A DNA stretch of 46,943 nucleotides from JBBIGV01 sp037447335. GTDB lineage: Bacteria; Bacteroidota; Ignavibacteria; Ignavibacteriales; Ignavibacteriaceae. The notes under the pieces are model-generated. The model saw nothing but the letters and a program-made list of their open reading frames with translations, did not search any database and was not told the DNA's origin. The stretch spans positions 1 to 46,943 of the forward strand of contig JBBIGV010000022.1 of the NCBI GenBank assembly GCA_037447335.1, read 5' to 3'. Of the stretch, positions 27,289 through 36,744 are shown piece after piece (position 1 is the first letter of the stretch; each line of letters opens with the position of its first letter). The position numbers and the translations under genes are program-made.

Positions 27289-27313
27289 CTAAGTGTCCTT
27301 AGTGCACTTAGTG
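27289..27313. repeat. CTTAGTG-type heptamer array after hsdR
   Basis: CTAAGTG at 27289 and CTTAGTG at 27298 and 27307, 9-bp period, inverted relative to the array at 26813-26837. It begins 7 bases beyond the hsdR stop and forms the right border of the GxxExxY cassette. Confidence 0.9.
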
Positions 27314-27319
27314 GTTGCA

Positions 27320-30085
27320 TTATGCTGCAAGTTCTTTATTTATCTCTTCAATAATTTTTTCAGTCTCCACGCCAAAGAGTTGATAAAACTTACCCAGCCC
27401 ACCCTCATCGACAAACGGAGAGAGTTCAAAATCATCTTTATCAATTCTTACAGAAGAGACAATGTGGTCTTTAATCATTCTCAGCCATTCCATTTGCTCG
27501 TCTGTAAATTGGACTGGACCGGCATTTCGTCTAAACACCCATTCCTTAAATCTGCGGTTTACAACTTCGCTGTAAGGTTCGAGTGTTTCATCAAGGTTAA
27601 GTTCAAACTTTATCAATGAAATAATATCGGTTAAAATTCTTTGCGGTGTCTTACCCCTCACAAGATTTGGTTTAACTCTCTGGTAAGCGTTCCAAATCTG
27701 TTCAAGTGTTAAATTGTATGGAGGATTTGTAAGGGCATCCCGCAGTTCTCTTATCATTTTATAAGTAAGCTCTTTCCTTCTATCAGGCTGGGAGTAAAGA
27801 ATTCTTAAGGCAAGTATCTCGTCTTTATTTTCTTCAATAAACTTCCGGAAGTTGTTGATTATTTCTTCAGCATTCTCTTTTGCCATTGAATCAAAACCTG
27901 AGAAAGTGACTTTATCAATATTCACTGTGTCAATAATCTGGTAAATTTTCTGCCGGACAGTCTCAACAAAATCTCTCAGCTTGGGATTATCGAAAGGACG
28001 GATGGCTGATTGAATAATTGGCTGAATAGCTGAATGGATTTGTTCTTCGGTTGGTTCTTCATCGGGGGACAGACTGATAGTATGTCCTACGAGTTCTGAT
28101 TGGAAGTCGGGATCGTAGACTTTGCTTAATTCATCAGCAACTTCTGAAATTGATTTTCCACCGGAAAGTTCTTTGAATTTTTCTCTGTCTTCGTCGGAGA
28201 TTTGTTTGTCGATCCTTATAAGTCGTGATGCGAGAGAAGAAAGCGTTTCTTCATCAGGTTGAAGTATAGCCATCTTCATCAAATCCTTTAGCAGAACGGA
28301 TGGCTTCTTATCAACAATAGGATAATCAACTTTTATAGACTTGAAAACCCCAACAGCATCAACAATATAAAATCTTTCCTTGTTTAGCTTAGCACTGGGA
28401 GTAACTTTTATCAGTTCATCTTTTGTGAATGATCTTGTTCCTCTTCCAATCATCTGCTGGAAATAATTTCTTGAGCGGACATCACGCATGAAGATAAGCA
28501 CTTCAATTGGCTTTACGTCTGTTCCTGTAGCAATCATATCAACCGTAACGGCAATACGCGGATTGTATGCTGTTCTAAACTGCTGAAGAACAGATTCGGG
28601 CTCTTCAGGTTTAGTGTTGTAGGTAATCTTTTTACAGAAATCATTTCCTTCGCCAAACTCCTCGCGCACAATGTGGACAATATCTTCTGCATGACTGTCT
28701 GTCTTTGCAAAGATCAGTGTTTTTGGAACTTCATAGTCATCACCTCGTTCCGGGAAGAATTCTTCTTTCAATACTCTTTTATACTCACGGATGATATTTC
28801 TAATCTGACTGGGATTTACAACATCTCTATCTAACTGATTACCTTCATAAATAACATCGTCCTCAAGCTGTTTCCATTCTTTTTTACGTGTCATTTTGTT
28901 TCGAAGATCAACGTACTGCTTTGCTTTTATCTTTGCACCCTGCTTTGTTACCTCGGTTTCAATTGTGTAAACATCGTAACCAACATTGACCTTATCTGTG
29001 ATTGACTGTTTAAGAGTGTACTCACTCACAATATTTTCATGGAAGAATGCGAAGGTTCGTTTATCGGGTGTTGCAGTTAATCCAATCATGAATGCGTCAA
29101 AGTAATCAAGTACCTGTTTCCACAGATTATAAATTGAACGGTGGCACTCATCGATAATAATAAAATCGAAAGTCTCAATTGGAACATTGGGATTGTAAAC
29201 AACCTCAACTGGCTTATCGATTATTTTGGATTCATAAAGAGAAGTGTCTTCTAATGATTCATCAAGCTCTTTTCCTTTTAGAATTGAGTACATCCTTTGA
29301 ATTGTGCTTATACAAACCTGTGCAGATGAATCGATGAAGTTTGAACGGAGCCGCTGAACCGTGTAAAGTTCCGTAAATAATCTTTTATCATCGTTAGGTT
29401 TGTAGGCTTGAAATTCTTGCTCCGCCTGCTTACCAAGATTTCTTGTATCAACAAGGAATAAAATCTTCTTTGCTTTAGCGAACTTCAATAAACGATAAAC
29501 AGCAGTAATGGAAGTAAAAGTTTTTCCTGCACCGGTAGCCATTTGCACAAGTGCACGGGGTTTATTCAGACTAAATGATTCTTCAAGATTTACGATAGCA
29601 TTAACCTGGCAAACACGCAATCCGCTTGAATTAAGTGTTGGGAATTTTTTTAATCTTGCACGGAGAGTATCTTCCTGCTTTAACCATTCAATAAGAGTTT
29701 CAGGTTTGTGGAAATGGAATATCTCCCGCTGTCTTGGTGATGGATCACGGGCATCGGTAAAATATGTTTCTGTTCCTGTAGATTCATACTGAAACGGAAG
29801 TACTTCATCCTTACGAATATATTTTAAGTTATCAGCGGAATACCGTGTAGTTTGATCGTGTACCTGGCTTAAGGCGTGTCCTTCTTTTTTAGCTTCAATA
29901 ACTCCGGCAGGTTTACAATCAATGAAAAGAATGTAATCTGCAGAACCACTTTCGGTAGGATATTCACGAACAGCAATACCTAATCCAGCCGATGGATTAA
30001 AGTCTTTTAAATCCTGAACTAACCAGCCAGCCTGAGCAAGCTGCTTATCAATATTCTGTCGTGCTTTTTGTTCCGGAGTCAGCAA
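27320..30085 (-). CDS. hsdR: type I restriction endonuclease subunit HsdR
   Basis: 921 residues, starting at TTG 30085 with AAAGGG (30092-30097) upstream. Domains in order: nuclease HSDR_N, with D50, E64 and K66 in SADYILFID and GVIEAKKEG forming the PD-(D/E)XK site; two RecA-like helicase lobes with Walker A MATGAGKT (182-189), DECH box (312-315), LTATPDKRT and a later QMIGRGTR; and a C-terminal HsdR/EcoEI-like domain that joins it to HsdM-HsdS. The subunit translocates unmodified DNA with ATP and cuts it at a distance. All key motifs are intact. It is the first gene of the operon hsdR - GxxExxY - hsdS - S23 - hsdM, an order unlike the classic R-M-S. Confidence 0.96.
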   Translation of the reverse strand: MLTPEQKARQNIDKQLAQAGWLVQDLKDFNPSAGLGIAVREYPTESGSADYILFIDCKPAGVIEAKKEGHALSQVHDQTTRYSADNLKYIRKDEVLPFQYESTGTETYFTDARDPSPRQREIFHFHKPETLIEWLKQEDTLRARLKKFPTLNSSGLRVCQVNAIVNLEESFSLNKPRALVQMATGAGKTFTSITAVYRLLKFAKAKKILFLVDTRNLGKQAEQEFQAYKPNDDKRLFTELYTVQRLRSNFIDSSAQVCISTIQRMYSILKGKELDESLEDTSLYESKIIDKPVEVVYNPNVPIETFDFIIIDECHRSIYNLWKQVLDYFDAFMIGLTATPDKRTFAFFHENIVSEYTLKQSITDKVNVGYDVYTIETEVTKQGAKIKAKQYVDLRNKMTRKKEWKQLEDDVIYEGNQLDRDVVNPSQIRNIIREYKRVLKEEFFPERGDDYEVPKTLIFAKTDSHAEDIVHIVREEFGEGNDFCKKITYNTKPEEPESVLQQFRTAYNPRIAVTVDMIATGTDVKPIEVLIFMRDVRSRNYFQQMIGRGTRSFTKDELIKVTPSAKLNKERFYIVDAVGVFKSIKVDYPIVDKKPSVLLKDLMKMAILQPDEETLSSLASRLIRIDKQISDEDREKFKELSGGKSISEVADELSKVYDPDFQSELVGHTISLSPDEEPTEEQIHSAIQPIIQSAIRPFDNPKLRDFVETVRQKIYQIIDTVNIDKVTFSGFDSMAKENAEEIINNFRKFIEENKDEILALRILYSQPDRRKELTYKMIRELRDALTNPPYNLTLEQIWNAYQRVKPNLVRGKTPQRILTDIISLIKFELNLDETLEPYSEVVNRRFKEWVFRRNAGPVQFTDEQMEWLRMIKDHIVSSVRIDKDDFELSPFVDEGGLGKFYQLFGVETEKIIEEINKELAA

Positions 30086-30609
30086 TCAAAACCCTTTGGT
30101 TTATTGACTATTAAAATTTGCCTCACCCACCAACTCACCACCCCCGAATTAACGAAGAAAAACTGAAGGGAGTGTAATTACATATACGAAGTCGTTACAC
30201 TAGTCAAATGGTCGGCTTAAAGTTAACGAATATTTCCATTTCACTCAATGATTACGGGTCAAAAAAGGTATAAGAATAGTAATACTAACTAATCAAGAGT
30301 GTTACTATGTCCTTTACTATTGGCTGCGAACCGGAGCTTATCTGCCGCAGAAACGGTCAGTTTGTATAACGGAAGAATATGCAACAAGAGTTGAGGCTAT
30401 GAAGCGAGAGAATCAATTATAATAAAGATATTCCCCGTTCATTTACCGTTCATGCTAAACGCAGAAGGTCTTTCCTAATCAGTTACCCATTTTAATATTT
30501 TGCCTTCCAATTCAACTAATTGACCACTCGCAACAATTTTCTTCTTTATAGCCCTGTATAAAAATATTTTCGCCCCCGGTAATTTCAAATCACATTAAAG
30601 GAGCAGATC
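30086..30609. other. intergenic region between hsdR and the broken receptor gene
   Basis: 524 bases between divergent genes. It should contain promoters for both, but no clear box was found. The only recognisable item is a short remnant at 30307-30369 described separately. A small CCGTTCAT direct repeat occurs near 30437-30455. Confidence 0.45.
30307..30369 (+). pseudogene. possible N-terminal scrap of an amidoligase-type gene
   Basis: ATG 30307 opens the 20-residue frame MSFTIGCEPELICRRNGQFV before TAA 30367-30369. The IGCxPEL and RRNG pattern recalls the start of phage-type amidoligase (COOH-NH2 ligase) proteins. It is far too short to be functional. I rate it a guess; it could be a chance frame. 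Confidence 0.3.
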
Positions 30610-33021
30610 ATGTTAAGAGTATTTATCACTCTCTGTTTAATTGCAAATGCGGCAGCTAATATTCAGAGTCCCACACCTCCGTCAGGAAGTACTATCAGAG
30701 GAGTACTTATTGATTCAACTTCAGCAACTGCATTGCCGTATGCAAATATAACCCTGCATAACCTTTCTGATTCATCCTTTATAACAGGGGTCTCATCAGG
30801 TGAAAACGGAAATTTTGAAGTAAACGGTTTGGGTGCTGGCAGCTACTTCCTTAAAATAAGTTTTGTAGGTTACCAGACGAGGATCATCCCTGAAATTAAA
30901 TTGGCAAACAATACTTCCGAACTGAACCTGGGTAAAATTGTATTGTTAAAATCTGCTTATGAACTTAGTGAAGCAGAAATTATTGGTGAGAAGGCTGGCG
31001 AAGAACTCCACCTTGATAAAAGAGTTATTAACGTTTCGCAAAATCTTAATGCTCAAAGCGGAACAGCGCTGGATGTGCTTGAAAATCAACCGTCAGTAAG
31101 AGTTGACCCTGATGGCACAGTTTATCTAAGAGGAAGTTCAAACTTCAAAATACTTGTAAATGGCAAACCGTATCCATTGCAGGGTTCTGATGCACTGAAA
31201 CAAATTTCTGCAACTACAATCGATAATATTGAACTGATAACAAATCCATCAGCACGATATGATGCTGAAGGTTCTGCCGGTATAATAAATATCAACCTTA
31301 AAACTCAGAGGGATGAATCGCTTAGCTGAATGCTGAACCTTAACAGCGGGACTGGTGATAAGTACAACGGTGATTTTTCTTTTAATTATAATATCAACGG
31401 TCTGAATCTTACAGGTGGAATTGATTACCGCTATAATACATTTTCTAATACACAGGATATTCGCCGGAATACATTGATTAGTGACAATTCATTATACAAT
31501 CATTCACAAGTGAATGTACTCATGAAAAGAAGACAGTATTCCATAAAGAGCGGGGCGGACTATAAGATTAATCAAAATAATTCATTGGGAATTACTCTCA
31601 GTGTTGGTGCTGTGGATTTGAAAAACGATATAGGGACAAAAATTCTTAACCTTGATGATGTCCAACAATATTCTGTTGCACGCAATAAGCAGGAAATTCC
31701 GGTTAAATATTTCAATTCAACTTTTACTTATCAACATAAACTAAACCCTGACATAAGCGATATAAACCTTGAGTTAACCTATAATCGTGTTTACCTGCCA
31801 ATGGAACGGCTCTCTCTTGAACATCTGGCGGATGCAGTTTTTAACCCTGCAGATGAAATAAACAACAGCGCTTTATTCTCTAATGATGCGAATATAAATA
31901 AAGGAAGAAGCAAACTTAATTACAAACATAAATTTGCTGAAGCCACAGCATTTGAAACCGGTTTGCAAACAAATCTTTCGTACAGAAATTTTGATATAGA
32001 AAACAAGATTTTTGATAAAAAGTCAAGCCTGTATGTAATTGATAATAAGCTAACGAACAGCTACCAGCTTCGTAATAATGTATATGCCGGATTTGTTTCT
32101 TTCAGCTCGGCTTTTGAAGATTTCAATTATATGCTTGGCTTAAGAGATGAGTATACTGACCGGCTTCTTGACCAAAAGACATTAACAGAAACATTTGAAT
32201 TCAGTAAAATGAATTATTTCCCTTCTGTAAATATTTCCAGAAAATTTGATAACCATCAGCTCCAGTTCAGCTACAGCAAACGAATTAACAGACCTCATGA
32301 AAGTATGCTGAATCCGTTTCCATTTTATTCTGATCGGAATATAACTGTATCCGGTAATCCGAAACTCAGACCGGAGTATATTGATGCATTAGAATTGAAC
32401 TATCAGAATATGTTCGGAAGTCTATTTCTCTCGGTTCAAACTTATTACAGAAAGCTGAAGGATTCCTTCTCTCAAACATTTTTGGTTGATTCAACAGGTC
32501 ATATGAATGTTATGTCAAGAAATTATGACAACTCTGATGTTTATGGTGCAGAAATTTCGTCGGGATTCACCATTGCTCAGTTTTTAAAATTTGATCCCTC
32601 ATTAAATCTTTTCCAGACACATTTAACAGGTGCGCCTGATGGAAGGCTGATTGAGAAAGATTTCTTCAACTGGTCGGCAAGATTGAATACTACTGTTAAC
32701 TTCTCCCCTGAAACCAGGTTACAGCTATCAGGTAATTATATGAAGTTTATTGATACACAATCTGAAGGCAGACCTGTTATGATGAAAAGCGCTTCACTTC
32801 GTCAGGAATTTTTAGATAAAGCCCTGTCTCTTACTTTACAGGCGCGTAACCTTTTCAAATTGTCTGATATGAAAATAAATACCATAGGCTCTAATTTCGA
32901 TTCATCAGTAATAATCAGACCCGAATCACCTGTATTTACTATGATGTTAAGCTACAACTTTAATAACTTTAAAAGAAGCCAGAGACAACCCGATAATATA
33001 GATATTCCGACCGGACTATGA
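30610..33021 (+). pseudogene. TonB-receptor-like barrel protein split by an in-frame TGA
   Basis: AAGGAG precedes ATG 30610. Before the stop (30610-31329): signal peptide, carboxypeptidase-regulatory-like domain (TIRGVLIDSTSATALPYAN) and plug (SGTALDVLENQPSVRVDPDG, SARYDAEGSAGIININLK). TGA 31327-31329 is followed directly by ATG 31330 in the same frame, and the frame continues MLNLNSGTGDKYNGDF through a complete barrel to 33021, ending NNFKRSQRQPDNIDIPTGL. The paralogue at 14571 has a residue in place of the stop (GINGMINLNAGTGDRYN), so a GGA to TGA change is likely. Without the first part the barrel has no export signal, so the gene is probably dead unless the TGA is read through. The full-length product would be about 803 residues. 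Confidence 0.88.
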
Positions 33022-33048
33022 TGACGAGCAAGTATTGGTGATGAACTT

Positions 33049-33080
33049 AAGCCCCGGAATTTTTCGGGGCTTTTTATTTT
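33049..33080 (+). terminator. rho-independent terminator
   Basis: AAGCCCCG (33049-33056) pairs with CGGGGCTT (33065-33072) and is followed by TTTTATTTT. It closes the broken receptor gene. Confidence 0.9.
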
Positions 33081-33209
33081 AACAATTGTCAATGATGAAC
33101 ATTGTTTAGCAACGAATATCATTTACTTTCGTTTCGGGATTATATATAATTATTTAAATTGTTTTATAAAAAATAAATTTGAATTTGATATAAACATTCA
33201 GGAGTTAAT

Positions 33210-34979
33210 ATGGAATTGTCCTGCTTCAAGGGGATCATAAAATGCTTTTCTCTGCTATCCTTTTTTATTTTCTTTAATTCTGGTGTAATCTCAGGGCAGT
33301 CACCTGATACTCTATGGACGAAGACATTTGGCGGAAGCAATATTGACATAGCTCATGATGTTCAGCTCACTTCTGATGGCGGTTTTGTATTTACGGGATA
33401 TACACGTTCATTTGGTGCAACAAGCGGGCGCAATGCATGGCTAGTCAAAACCGATCCGTATGGTAATATGCAATGGCAAAATACATTTGGCGGCAACAGC
33501 GATGATGAAGGGCATGCCGTGCAGCAAACTTCCGATGGTGGATATATTATTGCCGGGCTTACAAATTCTTTCGGTGCCGGCTTGAAGGACATGTTCATGG
33601 TTAAAACCGATTCTCTCGGTAATCAGCAATGGATGAAAACTTTTGGCGGTGCAAATGACGACGAAGCATATTCGGTATTGCAAACAAGTGACGGCGGGTA
33701 TTTACTTGCTGGTGTTTCTTCATCCTTTGCAGTCGGCGGCAGAGACGTTTTTCTTGTTAAGACAGATGCATCGGGTAATTTTTCATGGCAAAAAAATCTT
33801 GGCGGCTTAAGCTCGGATGGTGCGTGGGATATAAAGCATACCTCTGACGGCGGGTATATCCTTGCAGGCTGGACTTTCTCGCATGGTCCGGGTTCACTTG
33901 GTAATGCATGGCTTGTTAAAACTGATTCGCTTGGTAATCAGCTCTGGCATCAGGCATTTGGAGGTACCGGCGTTGATCGTGCATACTCTGTTCAGCAAAC
34001 CACCGATGGCGGTTATATTTTAGCTGGTTATACATCATCTTTCGGTGCCGGTTTAGATGATATGCTTCTTATTAAAACTGATAACCTTGGCAATCAGCAA
34101 TGGATGAAAACTTTCGGTGGAACGGGAAGAGATTACGGTTACTCGGTTCAACAAACCTCCGAAGATGGATTCATTATTACAGGCTATACACTCTCATATG
34201 GCGCCGGTAGTGATGATGTTTATCTTGTTAAAACAGATTCAGATGGCAACCTTGAGTGGTTCAAAACATATGGCGGATCAAGTTCGGATGTGGGATATGC
34301 TGTCAGAGAAACTCAGGATGGCGGATGTATTATTGCCGGTCATACACTCTCTTATGGCGCGGATGTGCACGATGCCTGGCTTATACGGCTTGATTATGTA
34401 ATACCCGTTGAACTTACTTCTTTCACTGCTTCGGTTAGTGGAAATGATGTAACGTTGAACTGGTCAACTGTTTCAGAACGCAATAACAAAGGATTTGAGG
34501 TTCACAGACTTACGGGTGATAATAATTTAAATTCACAAGATTGGGAGATGATCGGTTTTGTTCCTGGTATAGGAACTACATCAGAATATCAATTATATAA
34601 ATTTTCCGATTTAAATATTAAACCGGGCACCTATTCTTACAGGTTAATACAAATTGATTTTGATGGTTCATCCAAATACTACAATCTGCCGGAGACTATT
34701 GAAATTGCATTTCCAAATAATTTTGAACTTTCTCAGAATTATCCTAACCCGTTTAATCCATCAACAATCATTAGTTGGCAATCACCAGTTGATGGATGGC
34801 AAAAATTAACAGTATTTGATGTATTAGGAAATGAGATTGCAACTCTTGTAAATGAATTCAGACCCGCAGGCAGATATGAAATTGAATTTTCTGCGTCCGA
34901 GATATATAGTGGTGTTTACTTTTTTGAACTTAGAACAGAAAAATTTTCGAAAGTAAGAAAAATGCTTCTATTGCGGTAA
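33210..34979 (+). CDS. secreted seven-repeat beta-propeller protein with T9SS sorting domain
   Basis: 589 residues with a signal peptide ending near VISGQ. From about residue 35 to 390 there are seven repeats of roughly 50 residues, each with a SDGGYIIAGxT-like strand, a SFGAG turn, an LVKTDSxGN strand and a WxKTFGG strand; seven copies point to a seven-bladed propeller. Next comes the PVELTSFTASVSGNDVTLNW fibronectin-like module shared with the gene at 35377, and the C-terminal 80 residues are a type A T9SS sorting domain (QNYPNPFNPSTIISW to MLLLR). Such proteins are exported to the cell surface or medium; the ligand is unknown. AGGAG about 7 bases upstream supports ATG 33210. A strong terminator follows. 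Confidence 0.88.
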   Translation: MELSCFKGIIKCFSLLSFFIFFNSGVISGQSPDTLWTKTFGGSNIDIAHDVQLTSDGGFVFTGYTRSFGATSGRNAWLVKTDPYGNMQWQNTFGGNSDDEGHAVQQTSDGGYIIAGLTNSFGAGLKDMFMVKTDSLGNQQWMKTFGGANDDEAYSVLQTSDGGYLLAGVSSSFAVGGRDVFLVKTDASGNFSWQKNLGGLSSDGAWDIKHTSDGGYILAGWTFSHGPGSLGNAWLVKTDSLGNQLWHQAFGGTGVDRAYSVQQTTDGGYILAGYTSSFGAGLDDMLLIKTDNLGNQQWMKTFGGTGRDYGYSVQQTSEDGFIITGYTLSYGAGSDDVYLVKTDSDGNLEWFKTYGGSSSDVGYAVRETQDGGCIIAGHTLSYGADVHDAWLIRLDYVIPVELTSFTASVSGNDVTLNWSTVSERNNKGFEVHRLTGDNNLNSQDWEMIGFVPGIGTTSEYQLYKFSDLNIKPGTYSYRLIQIDFDGSSKYYNLPETIEIAFPNNFELSQNYPNPFNPSTIISWQSPVDGWQKLTVFDVLGNEIATLVNEFRPAGRYEIEFSASEIYSGVYFFELRTEKFSKVRKMLLLR

Positions 34980-35376
34980 AGTTTTTGTTACTCTTTCATT
35001 CTGAAAACTTATCCTCCCCGGATAAGTTTTTTTTTAACATGAATTTTCTTTGCATTTATCAGATTTTATTTTTAGCTTGTAACAAATCTTAATCAGGCTT
35101 GCAAATTTAAATGAGAGGCAAAGGAGTTCAGAGGGCAAGCCGAAAATATTACAATTTAAGATCGCCTTTACCTCAAAAATAAGTTGCAGCTAAATTGTTC
35201 ATAATAAATAATATTACTTGAAGCCTTGTTATTAAATCAATGAACAGGGCAAACATGTAGTTTCGAATTTTTCCTTCGCATCGCTGAATTTTCTGGCGAC
35301 GCGATGCTCTGACGGTTTAAAAATTTTGCTCTTTTAATTAATGAGTAATAACAAATCATAAAGAAAGGAAGAACTC
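34980..35376. other. intergenic region between two T9SS cargo genes
   Basis: 397 bases. It holds the terminator at 35004-35036 and a stem-loop GCATCGC (35278-35284) with GCGATGC (35301-35307) of unknown role, about 70 bases before the next gene. Nothing else is recognised. Confidence 0.5.
35004..35036 (+). terminator. rho-independent terminator
   Basis: AAACTTATCC (35005-35014) with GGATAAGTTT (35020-35029), 5-base loop, then a run of T residues. Confidence 0.95.
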
Positions 35377-36567
35377 ATGAAACAACTTCGTACACTTCAT
35401 CTGTCTCTTATTCTTGTGTTCGGATTTATTAATCCGGCTTTTTCTCAATCGGCTGATGGCGAAGATACCTTCGTACTTAATGCTCACCCGGGCCCTGCAA
35501 ATAACGGTGGTTCTCCGAATTGGGGTATGTTCATGAACCTCATTGCGGATCCAAGCTGGTGGGTTACTATAACCCATATGAGTACTGCCAGCACAGCAAC
35601 TGCCGGCGCTCAATTTAATGTTGAAATTTTTACTCGTTCCGGTAATGCACTTGGCGGACCTGTAGGTTCCGGACCAGGTAGTTCCAGTGCCGGATGGACT
35701 TCCATTGGTACAGTTACAGTAACACAGGGTCCGGTTGGAAGTGGTATCTCAGAACTCTTTGCGGTGCCTCCGTTTACAATTAACCCGGGCGATACAACCG
35801 GCGTTGCATTGAAATTCACAGGCGTTGGTCCCCGTTATTTTGGAACAGGTACACCACCTTATGCAGTATACTCCAGTGCGCATCTTACCTTAATTACCGG
35901 TGATGCACGTTCCGCTCCTTTCACACCGACCGGAAGTTTCTTCTCATCACGTGCGCTTTGCGGTGTAATTCATTATGATGCCATAATTCCGGTTGAACTT
36001 ACTTCCTTTACCGCCTCTGTTATAGATATGATGAACGAAAATGCAGTTGAACTTAACTGGTCAACCGCATCCGAGTTGAACAACTCAGGTTTTTCTGTCG
36101 AAAGAAAGTCGGTTAATTCGGAATGGACAAGTGTCGGTTTTGTTGATGGAAATGGCACAACTACCCAGACTCATAATTATTCATACATTGATAAAGGTAT
36201 GGAGCCGGGTTCCTACACCTACAGACTGAAACAAATTGATTTTGACGGCTCTTATACATATTCTGCAGAAGTTGAGGTTGATGTTGCTCAGCCGGGATTT
36301 TTCCAGCTTGTTCAGAATTATCCTAATCCGTTTAACCCGACTACAACAATAAGTTATCATCTTGCAGCAGCAAGCACTGTTTCTTTGAAAGTTTTTGATG
36401 TGCTGGGCAAGGAAGTTGCTACCTTAATTGATAACGAGTTGAAAGAAGCAGGTATTCATAACTATCAATTCTCATCTGCAAATTTCCGGATGCCGAGCGG
36501 TGTTTATTTCTACAGATTGCAGGCAGGCGACTTTGTTGATACAAAGAAGATGATTTTGATGAAGTAA
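35377..36567 (+). CDS. secreted protein with T9SS sorting domain, unknown N-terminal domain
   Basis: 396 residues. AAGGAAG 7 bases before ATG 35377; signal peptide MKQLRTLHLSLILVFGFINP ending FSQ. The first 200 residues are a Gly/Ser/Thr-rich beta domain (WWVTITHMSTASTATAGAQF, INPGDTTGVALKFTG) that I cannot assign to a named family. Then the module PVELTSFTASVIDM with LNWSTASELNNSGFSVERKS, also present in the gene at 33210, and a type A T9SS sorting domain (QNYPNPFNPTTTISY to KKMILMK). Expected to be exported across the outer membrane. It is probably a paralogue of the upstream cargo in its C-terminal half only. Confidence 0.82.
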   Translation: MKQLRTLHLSLILVFGFINPAFSQSADGEDTFVLNAHPGPANNGGSPNWGMFMNLIADPSWWVTITHMSTASTATAGAQFNVEIFTRSGNALGGPVGSGPGSSSAGWTSIGTVTVTQGPVGSGISELFAVPPFTINPGDTTGVALKFTGVGPRYFGTGTPPYAVYSSAHLTLITGDARSAPFTPTGSFFSSRALCGVIHYDAIIPVELTSFTASVIDMMNENAVELNWSTASELNNSGFSVERKSVNSEWTSVGFVDGNGTTTQTHNYSYIDKGMEPGSYTYRLKQIDFDGSYTYSAEVEVDVAQPGFFQLVQNYPNPFNPTTTISYHLAAASTVSLKVFDVLGKEVATLIDNELKEAGIHNYQFSSANFRMPSGVYFYRLQAGDFVDTKKMILMK

Positions 36568-36613
36568 AAATACCGTCGGGACAATTCGTGCCTTGCCCCC
36601 GTCGAAATTCAAT

Positions 36614-36648
36614 AATCCCCGGGAATTATTCTCCGGGGATTTTTTTGC
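36614..36648 (+). terminator. rho-independent terminator
   Basis: AATCCCCGG (36614-36622) pairs with CCGGGGATT (36633-36641), followed by TTTTTT. Confidence 0.93.
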
Positions 36649-36703
36649 CGTTATTTAGTTTATGGAGTACCTTGTCACATAAACTTTTAATTTAAAAATT
36701 GCG

Positions 36704-36711
36704 TATATTTT
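36704..36711 (+). promoter_or_regulatory. candidate -7 promoter box (TATATTTT)
   Basis: TATATTTT ends 33 bases before ATG 36745, the same distance as the matching box before 17409. TTG occurs at 36699-36701, too close for a standard -33 element. Tentative. Confidence 0.35.
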
Positions 36712-36744
36712 TAATGTCATTATCAATACATCAACCACAGAATA

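Noticed and set aside
26201..27313. CACTAAG/CTTAGTG arrays as a CRISPR array
   Set aside because: The units are 7 bases with 2-base gaps, part of them is translated inside hsdS, and there are no spacers or cas genes.
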